A stretch of 64,000 nt of DNA from Chloroflexi bacterium HGW-Chloroflexi-6 (GCA_002840685.1 PHBU01000009.1:1-64000); one strand, 5' to 3'; positions 10,685-19,482 are shown, counted from the first letter of the stretch. Notes: generated by a model not told the origin, from the letters alone. Program-made: numbers and translations.

Positions 10685-11323
10685 TCACCCGCGCATCAAC
10701 TCGTAAGCTGCCACAGCAAAGGCAACTGCCACATTGAAGGAGCGCTTTTGTCCGCGCATTGGGATGTAGAGCCTGCGCTGACAAAGGGCCAGGATTTCCG
10801 GGTCCACGCCGCAGACTTCGCTGCCCAGAACGAGCGCGATTTTCTCCGGGCGCGGAAAGCTTGCGAGGCGGGGCAGGGGCACGGCATCTTCAGTCAGCTC
10901 GAGTGCAAATAGCGTGTAGCCGCTCTTGAGCAATGCTTGGGCCGCTGCCAGGGCGTTGGGGTGAACCTGCCAGGGCAGGTTGTTCTCAGCACCGATGGAT
11001 GTCTTTTTGACGGCCTCGTTTTCGGGGCTGGGGGTGATCCCGCACAGGTGCAGGCCGCTGAAACCGAATCCGTCGGCAGAACGGAAGATAGCGCCTACGT
11101 TCCAGGCTGAGCGGATGTTGTCGAGCAGCACGACAGGCCCGGGGCGCGAAGCTGTATCCGCTGGTTTGACGGGTTCGTGCTCGAGAGGGTATTGGGCCAT
11201 CATGGCGGTCTCATCCAAGCAGCGCGGACATCTCGCATTTGAACTTTGGCCTTCGACCAACGGAAATCTCAGCCCACAGGATGGGTTTTGGCATTGCCTT
11301 ATCTGGTAGAATGAAGCGCTCAT
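10685..11323 (-). CDS. SpoU/TrmH family RNA 2'-O-methyltransferase with zinc ribbon
   Basis: A 212-residue SPOUT-class enzyme that transfers a methyl group from S-adenosylmethionine to a ribose 2'-OH in tRNA or rRNA. The motifs are present: LLDNIRSAWNVGAIFRSADG (motif 1), LVLGSEVCGVDPEIL (motif 2) and IPMRG..RSFNVAVAFAVAAYE (motif 3, knot). The N-terminus carries a putative zinc ribbon, C-x4-C-x15-C-x2-C at residues 11-35, as in many short SpoU proteins. It is divergent from the GNAT gene. The RNA target cannot be read from sequence. Confidence 0.9.
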   Translation of the reverse strand: MSASFYQIRQCQNPSCGLRFPLVEGQSSNARCPRCLDETAMMAQYPLEHEPVKPADTASRPGPVVLLDNIRSAWNVGAIFRSADGFGFSGLHLCGITPSPENEAVKKTSIGAENNLPWQVHPNALAAAQALLKSGYTLFALELTEDAVPLPRLASFPRPEKIALVLGSEVCGVDPEILALCQRRLYIPMRGQKRSFNVAVAFAVAAYELMRG

Positions 11324-11375
11324 CTTTGTATTAAATCATACAATGCCCGAACGGGTATAGCTTTGGAGAATAACC

Positions 11376-12494
11376 TTGTTCCTTTTGCCGATTGAAGAAA
11401 TTGGGCGCGCGCGCTCTCTGTTTCGTAAGATGGACATGCACCTGGCCCTGCAGGCGATTTTGGCCGGGCAGGTCGAAGCGCCGATCTACGTCGATGATGT
11501 TGAACACCCGCATTTTGCGCTGACCTGGGCCATGTCCCGGGTTTATTTGGCGGGCAAGCCCGGCAACCGGGCTGCAGCTGAAGCGCTGCGCAAGGTTTTC
11601 AGCGGGATTTTAATGCGTGAGGCGCTCAAAGCCGGGCATGATGCCTATATGCTGTCTTACCCGGATGCTTCGTGGGAGCCGTTCATCGCCCTGGCGCTGC
11701 AAGAGCGCGAACCGATCCAGGTTGGCCGGCAGTATTATGCCTTCAAAGAAGCCAAGGCCAACTGGCACAGCATGCTTCCGTCAGGGATGCAGGTTCGCGC
11801 GGTGGACGCTGCTTTGCTGGCTGAAAAATGGCACAACCCTGAATATTTAACCGAAGAAATGGTTTCTGAGCGCCCCTCGGTCGAAGATTTTCTGGCAAAA
11901 AGCTTTGGCGTTTGCCTGACCCGCGATGATGAGATCCTGGGTTGGTGCCTTTCCGAGTACAACACCCATCACCGCTGCGAAGTCGGGATCGCCACTCGCG
12001 GCGATGTGCGCAAGCGCGGCCTGGGAACGATGCTGGCCCTGGCTTTTGTCGAGATGGCCGAGGCCCGCGGCGTGGCGCGGGTTGGCTGGCATTGCAGCGC
12101 CAACAACGTAGCTTCGGGTGCGACTGCGCTCAAGGCGGGTTTTGAACACGTTGCCGATTATCCCGCTTATCTTGGCTGGTTCGACCCGGCCTTGAACACG
12201 GCCCAGCGCGGTTATTTCGAACTGGTCAACGATAATTTTGCCGATGCGCTGCGTTATTATGAAAAAGCGCTCTCCATGTCTGAAGCGCCCGATTGGGCCT
12301 ATTTTGGGGCGGGCTGTGCCGCGGCCATGCTCGGTCAAAGCGAGCGGGCTCTGGCGCATCTGGCCAAAGTAGTTGAGCATGGCGCGGAAGACAGTGATGA
12401 TTTTCGAGAGTCGAAATTTCTGACCAGCCTGCGCGAAAACCTGGCGTTCAACCTTTTGCTTGAAAAACTGGACAAACGCGACAAGGGGAAATAG
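11376..12494 (+). CDS. GNAT acetyltransferase with C-terminal TPR segment
   Basis: A 372-residue protein with a helical N-terminal half of the GNAT_acetyltran/ZmaR-like type. A GNAT core follows, with the acetyl-CoA loop RKRGLGTMLALAFVEMA near 210 and the ANNVASGATALKAGF segment. A C-terminal tetratricopeptide-like pair starts near RGYFELVNDNFADALRYYEKAL. The start is a TTG with TGGAGA upstream; no ATG lies near. ZmaR acetylates the antibiotic zwittermicin A, but many relatives have no known substrate, so none is assigned here. The TPR tail suggests a protein partner. The HAD phosphatase gene follows after five bases. Confidence 0.75.
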   Translation: MFLLPIEEIGRARSLFRKMDMHLALQAILAGQVEAPIYVDDVEHPHFALTWAMSRVYLAGKPGNRAAAEALRKVFSGILMREALKAGHDAYMLSYPDASWEPFIALALQEREPIQVGRQYYAFKEAKANWHSMLPSGMQVRAVDAALLAEKWHNPEYLTEEMVSERPSVEDFLAKSFGVCLTRDDEILGWCLSEYNTHHRCEVGIATRGDVRKRGLGTMLALAFVEMAEARGVARVGWHCSANNVASGATALKAGFEHVADYPAYLGWFDPALNTAQRGYFELVNDNFADALRYYEKALSMSEAPDWAYFGAGCAAAMLGQSERALAHLAKVVEHGAEDSDDFRESKFLTSLRENLAFNLLLEKLDKRDKGK

Positions 12495-12499
12495 TTTTT

Positions 12500-13300
12500 A
12501 TGATCCGCCTGCTGGCCATCGACCTGGATGGCACCCTGTTCAACTCCAAGCAGCAAATCAGCCCGGCAGACCGCCGGGCGATTGTATTGGCACAGCAGTC
12601 GGGCATCACGCCTTTGGTGGTGACTGGCCGCGGACGGCGCGGGGTCGAGATGGGCCTCGACCGCCTGGGCATGGACCTGCCGCATATCTGTTCGGCGGGT
12701 GCGCTCATCCGTCAGACGCGCGGCGGGCCGGCGCTTTCTTCGCGTACTTTTCAGCGCATGGATGAATTCCGCTACGTGTTGGATTTTGTCCGCGAGCACG
12801 ACCTGGGGCTCGTCGCAGATGCGCCGGGGACTCACCTGTGGTTTGGACCGGACGCTTTGTTCGAGAATCTCGATCCGCTGACGGCTGAATCGGCGCTGCA
12901 GGCGCGCACCTTCGACCCGGAGCGTGATTTCGACCAACCCCTGCACAAGGCTACGCTGGTGGCGCATCCGCGGCTTCTGGCGATCGCGGAACCGTTAATT
13001 TCGCGTCACTGTCCATCGCTGCACCACACTGTGGCCGGAGAGCGTTATATCGACGTGACCGCCCACGGAGTCGATAAAGGCTCCGGGCTGGCAATTTACG
13101 CCGAAAAAATGGGCTACGCCCTCGATGAGATCGCCGCCATTGGCGACCAGATGATCGACATCCCGATGCTCAGGCTGGCCGGGCTCTCAGCGGCGATGGG
13201 CAATGCCCGCGCCGAAGTCAAAGCCGCGGCAGACCTGGTTGCCCCTTCGAATGATGAGGATGGCGTCGCCTGGTTTATTGAGCAGATTTTACGCCGTTAA
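12500..13300 (+). CDS. Cof-type HAD-IIB phosphatase
   Basis: A 266-residue phosphatase of the haloacid dehalogenase superfamily. The catalytic DLDGTLF is at residues 8-14 (nucleophile D8, acid D10). The motif II threonine is in LVVTGRGRRG, the Lys in THGVDKGSGLA-like TAHGVDKGSG, and the acidic motif in IAAIGDQMIDIPML. The variable C2 cap lies between about 85 and 185. Such enzymes dephosphorylate sugar phosphates or flavin and pyridoxal phosphates. It is five bases downstream of the GNAT gene and overlaps the 3' end of the convergent phosphatase gene by 26 bases. Confidence 0.9.
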   Translation: MIRLLAIDLDGTLFNSKQQISPADRRAIVLAQQSGITPLVVTGRGRRGVEMGLDRLGMDLPHICSAGALIRQTRGGPALSSRTFQRMDEFRYVLDFVREHDLGLVADAPGTHLWFGPDALFENLDPLTAESALQARTFDPERDFDQPLHKATLVAHPRLLAIAEPLISRHCPSLHHTVAGERYIDVTAHGVDKGSGLAIYAEKMGYALDEIAAIGDQMIDIPMLRLAGLSAAMGNARAEVKAAADLVAPSNDEDGVAWFIEQILRR

Positions 13301-14255
13301 GTTTTTCCAGCCAGCGCAGCGCAAGCCAGTGACGACTGTCGGGCCGCCCCATGGGATGGGTCTCACGCACCCGCGCCAAAGCAGCTTCAGCTGAAATCCC
13401 CTCCAAAAACATTAGAACTGCGCAGTAAATCGTTGTGGAACGGTTCATCCCGGCCACGCAGTGTACCAGTCCGCGCTGGCCCGTTTTGAGCCGTTCGATC
13501 ACCCACTCGGCTTCCTGGCGAATCACCTCCGGACTCATCCCGAGGCGGCCCTCGCCTTTGTTGTCCCAGCGGTCGCGTGGGTCGGCAACGCCGCTTGCAG
13601 CCCACTTGCTCGGCTCTTCGCCCAGGTTCAGGACAAAATCGACCGAGGGGTGGTTTTCAGGCTGAAGATGGACTCCGCCAATAAACAGGCGGCGGCGCTC
13701 AGGGCGGTCATCGATCCGCACTGGGATCGGGTCGCCACCAAACCTGCGATGGATGGCTTTTGGCATGGGGTGCAGCGTGTTGGGCATCGGCGGTGGAGGG
13801 CACCAGTCGCGTTCCAGGCTGATGGGAGTTGACTCGCCGGGGGTTTGTTCGTGGCTGGCTCTGCGCGCATAAAATACCAGGTCGGGCGCGTCGATGGCTT
13901 TGACGCTGAACAGGTGAAAAATATCATTCCGCCCAGGTGCCTGCCAGCTTAGCAGATCGATCAGTAAACGGGCCTCGGCCTCGGCGGGCGGGTTCTTGAA
14001 ATATGCATCCCCCTCCAGCCCGGTAATTGCTTCAAAACGTATTCGCATCGGGACAAACCGCCCCGATATGCGCTCGAAAATCCTTCCGTCACGCTCGAAC
14101 AGTTCTGAGTTCTTTCGCTCGAAAGCCTGGTACTCCATGATGAGATCATGGAGTTGTCCGCGCGTTTCATCGCGAACGGACTCAATTTGCGCGCCCTGAA
14201 GCCCGGCAGTAAACGGATATTGAATGATTCGAGTATGAAGAAGTGTTTTCGACAT
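13275..14255 (-). CDS. Dual-specificity protein phosphatase domain protein
   Basis: 326 residues. The C-terminal third is a DSP/tyrosine-phosphatase fold with the P-loop H-C-V-A-G-M-N-R-S-T (HCx5RS, Cys near residue 268) and a likely general-acid Asp in VADPRDRWDNKG. The first 190 or so residues form an unfamiliar domain with no recognised motif (NSELFERDGRIFERISGR, YFKNPPAEAEARLLIDLL). I chose the ATG at 14255, which has CTGGAG just upstream. The substrate could be a phosphoprotein, phosphoinositide or RNA end; sequence does not decide. Confidence 0.85.
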   Translation of the reverse strand: MSKTLLHTRIIQYPFTAGLQGAQIESVRDETRGQLHDLIMEYQAFERKNSELFERDGRIFERISGRFVPMRIRFEAITGLEGDAYFKNPPAEAEARLLIDLLSWQAPGRNDIFHLFSVKAIDAPDLVFYARRASHEQTPGESTPISLERDWCPPPPMPNTLHPMPKAIHRRFGGDPIPVRIDDRPERRRLFIGGVHLQPENHPSVDFVLNLGEEPSKWAASGVADPRDRWDNKGEGRLGMSPEVIRQEAEWVIERLKTGQRGLVHCVAGMNRSTTIYCAVLMFLEGISAEAALARVRETHPMGRPDSRHWLALRWLEKLNGVKSAQ

Positions 14256-14301
14256 GTTTTCTCCAGGCAAAACCCACGGTTGATCTAACGCGCTGCTTCT
14301 T

Positions 14302-14331
14302 ATTATACATTTTGGCGCTGGTATTGGTCAA
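14302..14331 (-). promoter_or_regulatory. Promoter of the DSP gene
   Basis: On the minus strand, TTGACC (14331-14326), an 18-base spacer and a perfect TATAAT (14307-14302) lie about 47 bases before the start codon at 14255. Confidence 0.65.
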
Positions 14332-14477
14332 AAGAGCAGACAAAGAGAGAAATATTTCCCAGTCTGCTTGTCCCGTGTTTCCTTGTGAGCATTGCCTCCA
14401 AAGCGCATAATAAGCTCAAGAAATAAAAAAGCGCAGGAACTGGATAGGAATGAAAGTTCTGGCACAAGGAGGCTGAG

Positions 14478-15443
14478 ATGAAAGAAGATTTGATCGTCAA
14501 ATTTTGGGGTGTGCGCGGCAGTTATCCGACACCGGGGCAGGACACGGTCGCTTTTGGCGGTAACACTGCCTGTGTCGAGGTTCGGGCTGGCGAGTATGTT
14601 GTCATTCTGGATGCCGGGACGGGCATCATCCCGCTCGGGCGAGACCTGTCTCGCCGCGCCACCCAGCAAAAACGCCCGGTTGATGCCATCCTGCTGTTCA
14701 GCCACCTGCACCACGATCACACTCAGGGATTTCCCTTCTTCGGCCCGGCCTATAACCCGGCCTCGCACCTGCATTTGTTCGGTCCAGGCGCATCGGAACA
14801 GGCCCTCGAAGATTTGCTCGCTCACAACCAGCAGCCCCCGGCCTTCCCGGTCACGCTCAGGGATATGAGCGCCGCCAAAGAGATCCGCTCGTTGACCGAG
14901 ACCGACCTGATCTCGGTGGATGCAGACGGGGTGCGACTGGTCCGCAACGGGGATCACGCGGCTTCGGGCTTGGTTATCCGTCTGATGAAATCTTACGCCC
15001 ATCCGGGCGGAGTCTACATCTATCGCATTGAGTGGCGCGGACGATCGGTCGTCTACGCCAGCGACATCGAAGGTTACGTTGGCGGTGACCGGCGGCTGAT
15101 GGCCTTTGCGCGCGGCGCCGATTTGCTGATCCACGATGCGCAGTATTCCGAAGCGCACTATCGCGGCCAGCGCCCCGGCCTGCCCGCCACCCAGGGCTAT
15201 GGTCACTCGACTCCGCAGATGGCCTGCGAAATGGCCCTGGCTGCCGGTGTCAGGCAGTTGGCGCTCTTCCACCACGACCCGAACTACGATGACGCCACCC
15301 TGCTCGACCTGGAATCCCAGGCTCAGAGCCTGTTCCCGGCCACTTTTTCGGCCAGAGAAGGTCTGGAAGTGAGCGTTTCAAACGAGAGAATGCCCGTTGT
15401 TTTTGCGCAAGATACCCTCTCGCGATACGCTGAAAGGATGTAA
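14478..15443 (+). CDS. MBL-fold metallo-hydrolase
   Basis: 321 residues with the metallo-beta-lactamase fold. The di-metal motif H-L-H-H-D-H is at about residues 76-81, preceded by LDAGTGIIPLGRDL. Further ligands lie in ASDIEGY and DLLIHDAQYSEAHY. The N-terminal FWGVRGSYPTPGQDTVAFGGNT is typical of the PhnP/ComA-like group often found next to regulators. A cyclic-nucleotide phosphodiesterase role would fit the adjoining Crp gene, but that is inference. The crp-type gene starts four bases after the stop, so they form an operon. Confidence 0.88.
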   Translation: MKEDLIVKFWGVRGSYPTPGQDTVAFGGNTACVEVRAGEYVVILDAGTGIIPLGRDLSRRATQQKRPVDAILLFSHLHHDHTQGFPFFGPAYNPASHLHLFGPGASEQALEDLLAHNQQPPAFPVTLRDMSAAKEIRSLTETDLISVDADGVRLVRNGDHAASGLVIRLMKSYAHPGGVYIYRIEWRGRSVVYASDIEGYVGGDRRLMAFARGADLLIHDAQYSEAHYRGQRPGLPATQGYGHSTPQMACEMALAAGVRQLALFHHDPNYDDATLLDLESQAQSLFPATFSAREGLEVSVSNERMPVVFAQDTLSRYAERM

Positions 15444-15447
15444 AATC

Positions 15448-16161
15448 ATGTTACGTATGACAGACATCCGCAACGACGATACCCGCAATATTCTCTCGTT
15501 CATCCGGCTTTTCGAGGGTCTGAAGGACTCCGATCTGAACTGGATTGCGGCCCGCTCTCACCGCCGCCTGTTCAATGCCGGGACGAATATCATCACCGCC
15601 GAACAGCCCGGCGAAGCGGTCTATATCATCCTGCACGGCACGGTCAAGATCCATATCGAGCAGGCTGACGGGCGGGATGTGGTGCTCTCGATCATCGGTT
15701 CTGGCGACACGCTCGGCGAAATGAGCCTGATCGACAGCGCCGGGCGCTCTGCCAGCGCCATCACGCTCGAAGATTCGCTCCTGCTGTGGATGGACAAGGG
15801 CACTTTTCAGCAAGTATTAACGGACTTCCCGCCGGTGGCCCTCAACCTGGTGCGGATTCTCTCTGCGCGGGTGCGGCTTAACAACGAGTTGATCCAGGCT
15901 CTGGCGGCGATGGATGTTTACGGACGGGTGGCGCGCCAGCTGCTGGCTTTTGCCGAGAAATACGGCGAACGCGGCGAAGGTGAATCGGTCCTGATCCCGA
16001 TCCAGTTAACCCAAAGCGACATCGCCGACCTGGTCGGGGCTTCACGCAAGCGCGTCAACCAGGTGATGGTTTTCTTCCGCGAACAGGAAATGATTTCGAT
16101 CACCGCCGCCGGGAAAATTGTTGTCTTGAGCCGTTCAGCGCTGCAAAAGTTTTGCCGTTAG
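15448..16161 (+). CDS. Crp/Fnr family transcriptional regulator
   Basis: 237 residues. The N-terminal cyclic-nucleotide-binding beta-roll is at about 15-125, with GEAVYIILHGTVKIHIEQADGR-type repeats and the phosphate-binding-cassette-like GDTLGEMSLIDSAGRSASA. A dimer helix and a C-terminal winged helix (LTQSDIADLVGASRKRVNQVMVFF) follow. The R-S-A-S in the cassette is compatible with cAMP binding. There is no Fnr-type N-terminal cysteine cluster, so direct oxygen sensing is unlikely. I chose the ATG at 15448 with AAAGGA upstream. A class III adenylate cyclase is encoded at 55051, giving a plausible ligand source. Confidence 0.9.
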   Translation: MLRMTDIRNDDTRNILSFIRLFEGLKDSDLNWIAARSHRRLFNAGTNIITAEQPGEAVYIILHGTVKIHIEQADGRDVVLSIIGSGDTLGEMSLIDSAGRSASAITLEDSLLLWMDKGTFQQVLTDFPPVALNLVRILSARVRLNNELIQALAAMDVYGRVARQLLAFAEKYGERGEGESVLIPIQLTQSDIADLVGASRKRVNQVMVFFREQEMISITAAGKIVVLSRSALQKFCR

Positions 16162-16190
16162 GCAAAGTCACTTCCACTTATTAATGAAGA

Positions 16191-16225
16191 GAAGCCGCGA
16201 CTCATACGAGTTGCGGCTTCTTGTT
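16191..16225. terminator. Bidirectional terminator between convergent genes
   Basis: The stem GAAGCCGCGACTC / GAGTTGCGGCTTC has 12 of 13 Watson-Crick pairs and one wobble, around an ATAC loop, followed by TTGTTTTCC. It separates the Crp-type gene from the convergent acyl-CoA ligase gene. Confidence 0.7.
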
Positions 16226-16240
16226 TTCCATGCTGAAATT

Positions 16241-17950
16241 TTAGGAATTGTTTTCTTTGTGCTGCCGGACCAGTTCGCGCCGCAGGATCTTGCCAACGGT
16301 CGTCTTGGGCAGCTCATCGCGGAATTCGATGTGGGTGGGCACCTTGTAGGCCGCCAGGCGTTCCTTGCTGAATTCCTTGATCTCGGCTTCGGTCAGGGTT
16401 TCGCCGGGCTTGACCACCACCCAGGCTTTGACCGTTTCGCCGCGATACGGGTCAGGGATTCCCGCCACGCCAACCTCGAGCACTTTGGGGTGGGTGATGA
16501 TGACCTCCTCGACCTCGCGCGGCCAGACCTGGTAGCCGCCTGGTTTGATCAACTCTTTCTTGCGGTCGACGATGTAAAAGTAGCCGTCCTCGTCCATGCG
16601 GGCGATATCGCCGGTGAACAGCCATGCAGCGCCGCCGTCGCCCATATCGCGCAGGGTGTTTTCGGTCTCGGTCGGCATGTTGTGGTAGCCCTTCATCACC
16701 TGCGGTCCGCGGATGACCAGCTCTCCAACATCGCCCATTTGCAGTTCGGTTACGCCGTCATCCAGGCTGATGATCTTGCATTCCACATCGGGCAGGGGCA
16801 TGCCGATCGAACCGGTCTTGTTTGCGCCCTTGAGCGGGTTGCAGTGGGTGGCGGTCGGGGCTTCTGACAGGCCGAATCCCTCGAAAACCACGCCGCCGGT
16901 CAGGGCTTCGAATTGCTCTTTCGTCTCGCGCAGGAGCGGGGCTGAGCCTGAAATGCAGGCTTTGACCGATTTCAGGTTGTACTTGCCCGCCTTGACATCG
17001 GCGCGATTGTTGATCGCGTTATACAGGGTTGGCACACCCGGGAAGATGGTCGGTTTGTACTTGTCGATGCTGGTCAGCACATCCACCAGATCACGCGGAT
17101 TGGGCACCATGATCATGCTCGCGCCCGAAGCCAGCGCAAAGTGCATCCCGGCCACCATGCCATAAACATGGAAGAGCGGAATGGCCATCAGCATGATCTC
17201 GTTGCCTTCGTCCAGGTTGGACATCCAGTTTTTGATTTGCAGGGTGTTGGCAACCAGGTTGCGGTGCAGGGCCACCGCGCCTTTCGAGATGCCGGTCGTC
17301 CCGCCCGAATACTGGAACAGGCTGGTGTCATCCGGGCCAATTTCAACCTTTGGCCGGGCAGCACCTTTGGACTGCGCCATCAGGTCTTTCATCCAGATAT
17401 CGCCCTGAGCCAGCCCGCCCTCGATACGAAAACCGCCCTTCTTCTCCTTGGCAAGTGTAAACAGGATGCGCAGGATGGGCGGCAAGGTTTCTTTTAAGTT
17501 GGTGACGATCAGGGTTTTGATTTTGGTTTTGGGTTGGGCGGTTTTGATCGTTTTGTAAAAATTCGACATCACGAACATGATCTCGATGCCGGCATCGTTG
17601 ACCTGGTGCTCGATCTCGCTCGCAGTATAGAGCGGATTGGTGGCAACCACCACCGCTCCGGCCTTGAGAATACCGAAATAGGCCATCACAAACTGCGGGG
17701 TATTGGGCATGAACAGCCCGATCCGATCGCCTTTTTTTACGCCCATCCCGACCAAGGCCGCTGCAATCTCATCGGTGATGGCAGACATTTCCTTAAAGGT
17801 TACAACTGCGCCTTTGAAAATGGTGCATGCCTTGTCTGGATACTTACGGGCGGACTCTTCAAGGAAATGAAAGACCGGGACTTGCGGATAATCGATCGTT
17901 TGCGGTACGCCCTGATCGTAATGGGCCACCCACGGACGCGAATCCATCAT
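16241..17950 (-). CDS. fadD: Long-chain fatty-acid--CoA ligase
   Basis: 569 residues, an ANL-superfamily adenylate-forming enzyme activating fatty acids with ATP and CoA at the membrane face. Visible motifs: P-loop YSGGTTGISKGA near 217, FEGFGLSEAPTATH, the adenylate-binding WLFTGDIARMDEDGY near 435, the hinge VDRKKELIKPGG, and the catalytic Lys in PKTTVGKILRREL near the end. A GGAGGAG ribosome site precedes the ATG pair at 17950/17947. It is transcribed alone from a good promoter. Short- or medium-chain specificity cannot be excluded. Confidence 0.92.
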   Translation of the reverse strand: MMDSRPWVAHYDQGVPQTIDYPQVPVFHFLEESARKYPDKACTIFKGAVVTFKEMSAITDEIAAALVGMGVKKGDRIGLFMPNTPQFVMAYFGILKAGAVVVATNPLYTASEIEHQVNDAGIEIMFVMSNFYKTIKTAQPKTKIKTLIVTNLKETLPPILRILFTLAKEKKGGFRIEGGLAQGDIWMKDLMAQSKGAARPKVEIGPDDTSLFQYSGGTTGISKGAVALHRNLVANTLQIKNWMSNLDEGNEIMLMAIPLFHVYGMVAGMHFALASGASMIMVPNPRDLVDVLTSIDKYKPTIFPGVPTLYNAINNRADVKAGKYNLKSVKACISGSAPLLRETKEQFEALTGGVVFEGFGLSEAPTATHCNPLKGANKTGSIGMPLPDVECKIISLDDGVTELQMGDVGELVIRGPQVMKGYHNMPTETENTLRDMGDGGAAWLFTGDIARMDEDGYFYIVDRKKELIKPGGYQVWPREVEEVIITHPKVLEVGVAGIPDPYRGETVKAWVVVKPGETLTEAEIKEFSKERLAAYKVPTHIEFRDELPKTTVGKILRRELVRQHKENNS

Positions 17951-17992
17951 TTTTTCTCCTCCTCCATCGGCTTTTGAACGGTGTGTAGTTTT

Positions 17993-18021
17993 AGTATAGA
18001 TTCAAAAAAATCAAAAGTCAA
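17993..18021 (-). promoter_or_regulatory. Promoter of fadD
   Basis: On the minus strand, TTGACT (18021-18016), a 17-base T-rich spacer and TATACT (17998-17993) lie about 45 bases upstream of the start. Confidence 0.65.
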
Positions 18022-18051
18022 TGAGAGCCGGATTAGTGACGAAAATCCCAA

Positions 18052-18984
18052 TCAGCTTAATTTTGATCTCACCCAGGCTTCCACTTCTTTCACGTTCACT
18101 TGCCCGGCCTCGAACCACTTGATTTGCGGGTCATCCGGCTTGAACCAGTTGGTCTGGCGGCGCACGAACATGCGCGTCAGCCGCCGCATCTGAACTTTGG
18201 CATCTTCCAGGCTCATCTCCCCGCGCAAAACTGCTCCGGCCTCACGATAGCCGATCGCTGACATGCTCGGCAGATCTGGCCCGTAGCCTTGTTCGTAGAG
18301 ACGCGCCACTTCTTCTAAAAAACCATTTTGGAACATTAAATCGATTCGCTCGTCAACGCGCTGGTAGAGTTCCGGGCGTGGACGGGTTAACCCGACTGTC
18401 AGCAACTCATAAGCGGACTCACCCCTGCTGGATTGCGCAGAAAAGAGTTGGCCGGTGCTGAGAATCACCTCCAGCGCGCGGACGGTGCGGCGCAGGTTGC
18501 GCGCGTCGATTTTGGCGGCAGCATGCGGGTCGAGAATTTCCAATTTGGCGTGTAGCCAATAAATACCGTCCTCGCCTCGCTCCGTTGCCATTTTTTCGAG
18601 CACTTCCCTTAATCGCGCGTCCGGGGCCACCTCCGGTGGAGTCCAGCCCTCGGTCACCGCGCGGATGTATTGTCCCGTTCCGCCGACCAGCAGGGGCAGT
18701 TTGCCGCATGAATGAATATCAGCGATCGCCTGGCGGGCAGCCTCCTGAAAAACGGCCAGCGACCAGGTCTGGTCGGGGTCGGCCACGTCAACCAGGTGAT
18801 GCCGCACCCGCGCCATCTCGGCTGCGGACGGTTTCGCCGTGCCAATATCCATGCCGCGATAAAACAAGCGCGAATCGGCTGAAACGATTTCGCCGTTCAA
18901 CCGTTCAGCCAGCCGCAGCGACAGTTCGGTCTTGCCAACCGCCGTCGGGCCGATCAGTACGAGGAGTGGAAGTTTTTTAGTCAG
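18052..18984 (-). CDS. miaA: tRNA dimethylallyltransferase MiaA (apparent CTG start)
   Basis: MiaA adds a dimethylallyl group to A37 of tRNAs reading UNN codons. The chain has the P-loop GPTAVGKTELS near residues 11-21, SADSRLFYRGMDIGTAKPS, DVADPDQ, and the tRNA-binding LTRMFVRRQTNWFKPDD near the end. The P-loop lies upstream of the first ATG (18900), so the gene must start earlier. The open frame there contains no ATG, GTG or TTG before a TGA at 18990-18988. The only usable near-cognate codon is CTG at 18984, which gives TKKLPLLVLIG and a normal 310-residue length. An AGGA precedes it. A short repeat occupies the region just upstream, so the original start may have been displaced. Confidence 0.88.
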   Translation of the reverse strand: MTKKLPLLVLIGPTAVGKTELSLRLAERLNGEIVSADSRLFYRGMDIGTAKPSAAEMARVRHHLVDVADPDQTWSLAVFQEAARQAIADIHSCGKLPLLVGGTGQYIRAVTEGWTPPEVAPDARLREVLEKMATERGEDGIYWLHAKLEILDPHAAAKIDARNLRRTVRALEVILSTGQLFSAQSSRGESAYELLTVGLTRPRPELYQRVDERIDLMFQNGFLEEVARLYEQGYGPDLPSMSAIGYREAGAVLRGEMSLEDAKVQMRRLTRMFVRRQTNWFKPDDPQIKWFEAGQVNVKEVEAWVRSKLS

Positions 18985-19016
18985 TGGTCAGTATCCTGTA
19001 TTCAGTAGTCAGTAAT
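18982..19016. repeat. Degenerate TCAGTAGTCAG tandem repeat at the miaA start
   Basis: Four to five imperfect copies of a GTCAGT/TTCAGTA heptamer-like unit lie directly at the proposed miaA initiation site. They look like a short tandem intergenic repeat of the kind seen elsewhere in the window. Confidence 0.5.
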
Positions 19017-19052
19017 CACATCCTCCCGGCAAAAAGCGCCGGGGCGATGTGA
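19016..19052. repeat. Strong intergenic hairpin between yraN and miaA
   Basis: The arms are TCACATC (19016-19022) with GATGTGA (19046-19052), and inside them CCCGGC (19025-19030) with GCCGGG (19038-19043), around an A-rich loop. It lies in the roughly 135-base gap upstream of miaA and downstream of yraN. No T run follows on either strand. Confidence 0.6.
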
Positions 19053-19119
19053 GCGGAGGGTCGAGTAGAGCGATAGCCCATATCGAGATCAGCAGTCAAA
19101 GGACGGTTTGGCTTGGGGA

Positions 19120-19482
19120 TTACTCCAACCCCGAAGTGACATTCTCGAAATGCTCAAACCTCGGTGGTGTGCCGGGGGTTCCTTCAACGGCAATTGCATC
19201 GCATTGCCAGTTGTCGATTTCGTGTTCGGCCGCGTAGTGACCGGCGGCGGCGCGCATGTGGCGCAGCTTGCGGGGGGTTAAGGCTTCTTCGGGCAGACCA
19301 AAGCTGCGGGTGGTGCGCGCTTTGACCTCCACAAAAACGGTGAAACCCTCCAGTCGGGCAACCAGGTCGATCTCACCGTAGGGAGTGCGGGCGTTGCGTT
19401 CCACAATCTCGTAGCCTCGGCCCAGCAGGTATTCCGCGGCGGCCTGTTCACCCCATTTTCCGATCTTCTGGTTGTGGTTCAT
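19120..19482 (-). CDS. yraN: YraN family (UPF0102) nuclease-fold protein
   Basis: 120 residues. The family motifs are clear: KIGKWGEQAAAEYLLGRGYEI, GEIDLVARLEGFTVFVEVKAR (the E-I-D...E-V-K core of the PD-(D/E)xK nuclease fold) and LTPRKLRHM. The cellular role is unsettled; a structure-specific or housekeeping nuclease role has been proposed for relatives. The start is the ATG at 19482, which overlaps the TGA of the upstream glycosyltransferase gene by four bases (ATGA), so the two are translationally coupled. Confidence 0.9.
   Translation of the reverse strand: MNHNQKIGKWGEQAAAEYLLGRGYEIVERNARTPYGEIDLVARLEGFTVFVEVKARTTRSFGLPEEALTPRKLRHMRAAAGHYAAEHEIDNWQCDAIAVEGTPGTPPRFEHFENVTSGLE

Noticed and set aside
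18982..19100. tRNA or small structured RNA gene in the gap before miaA
   Set aside because: There is a strong hairpin, but no cloverleaf, no T-loop sequence and no promoter-terminator pair; left as a repeat.
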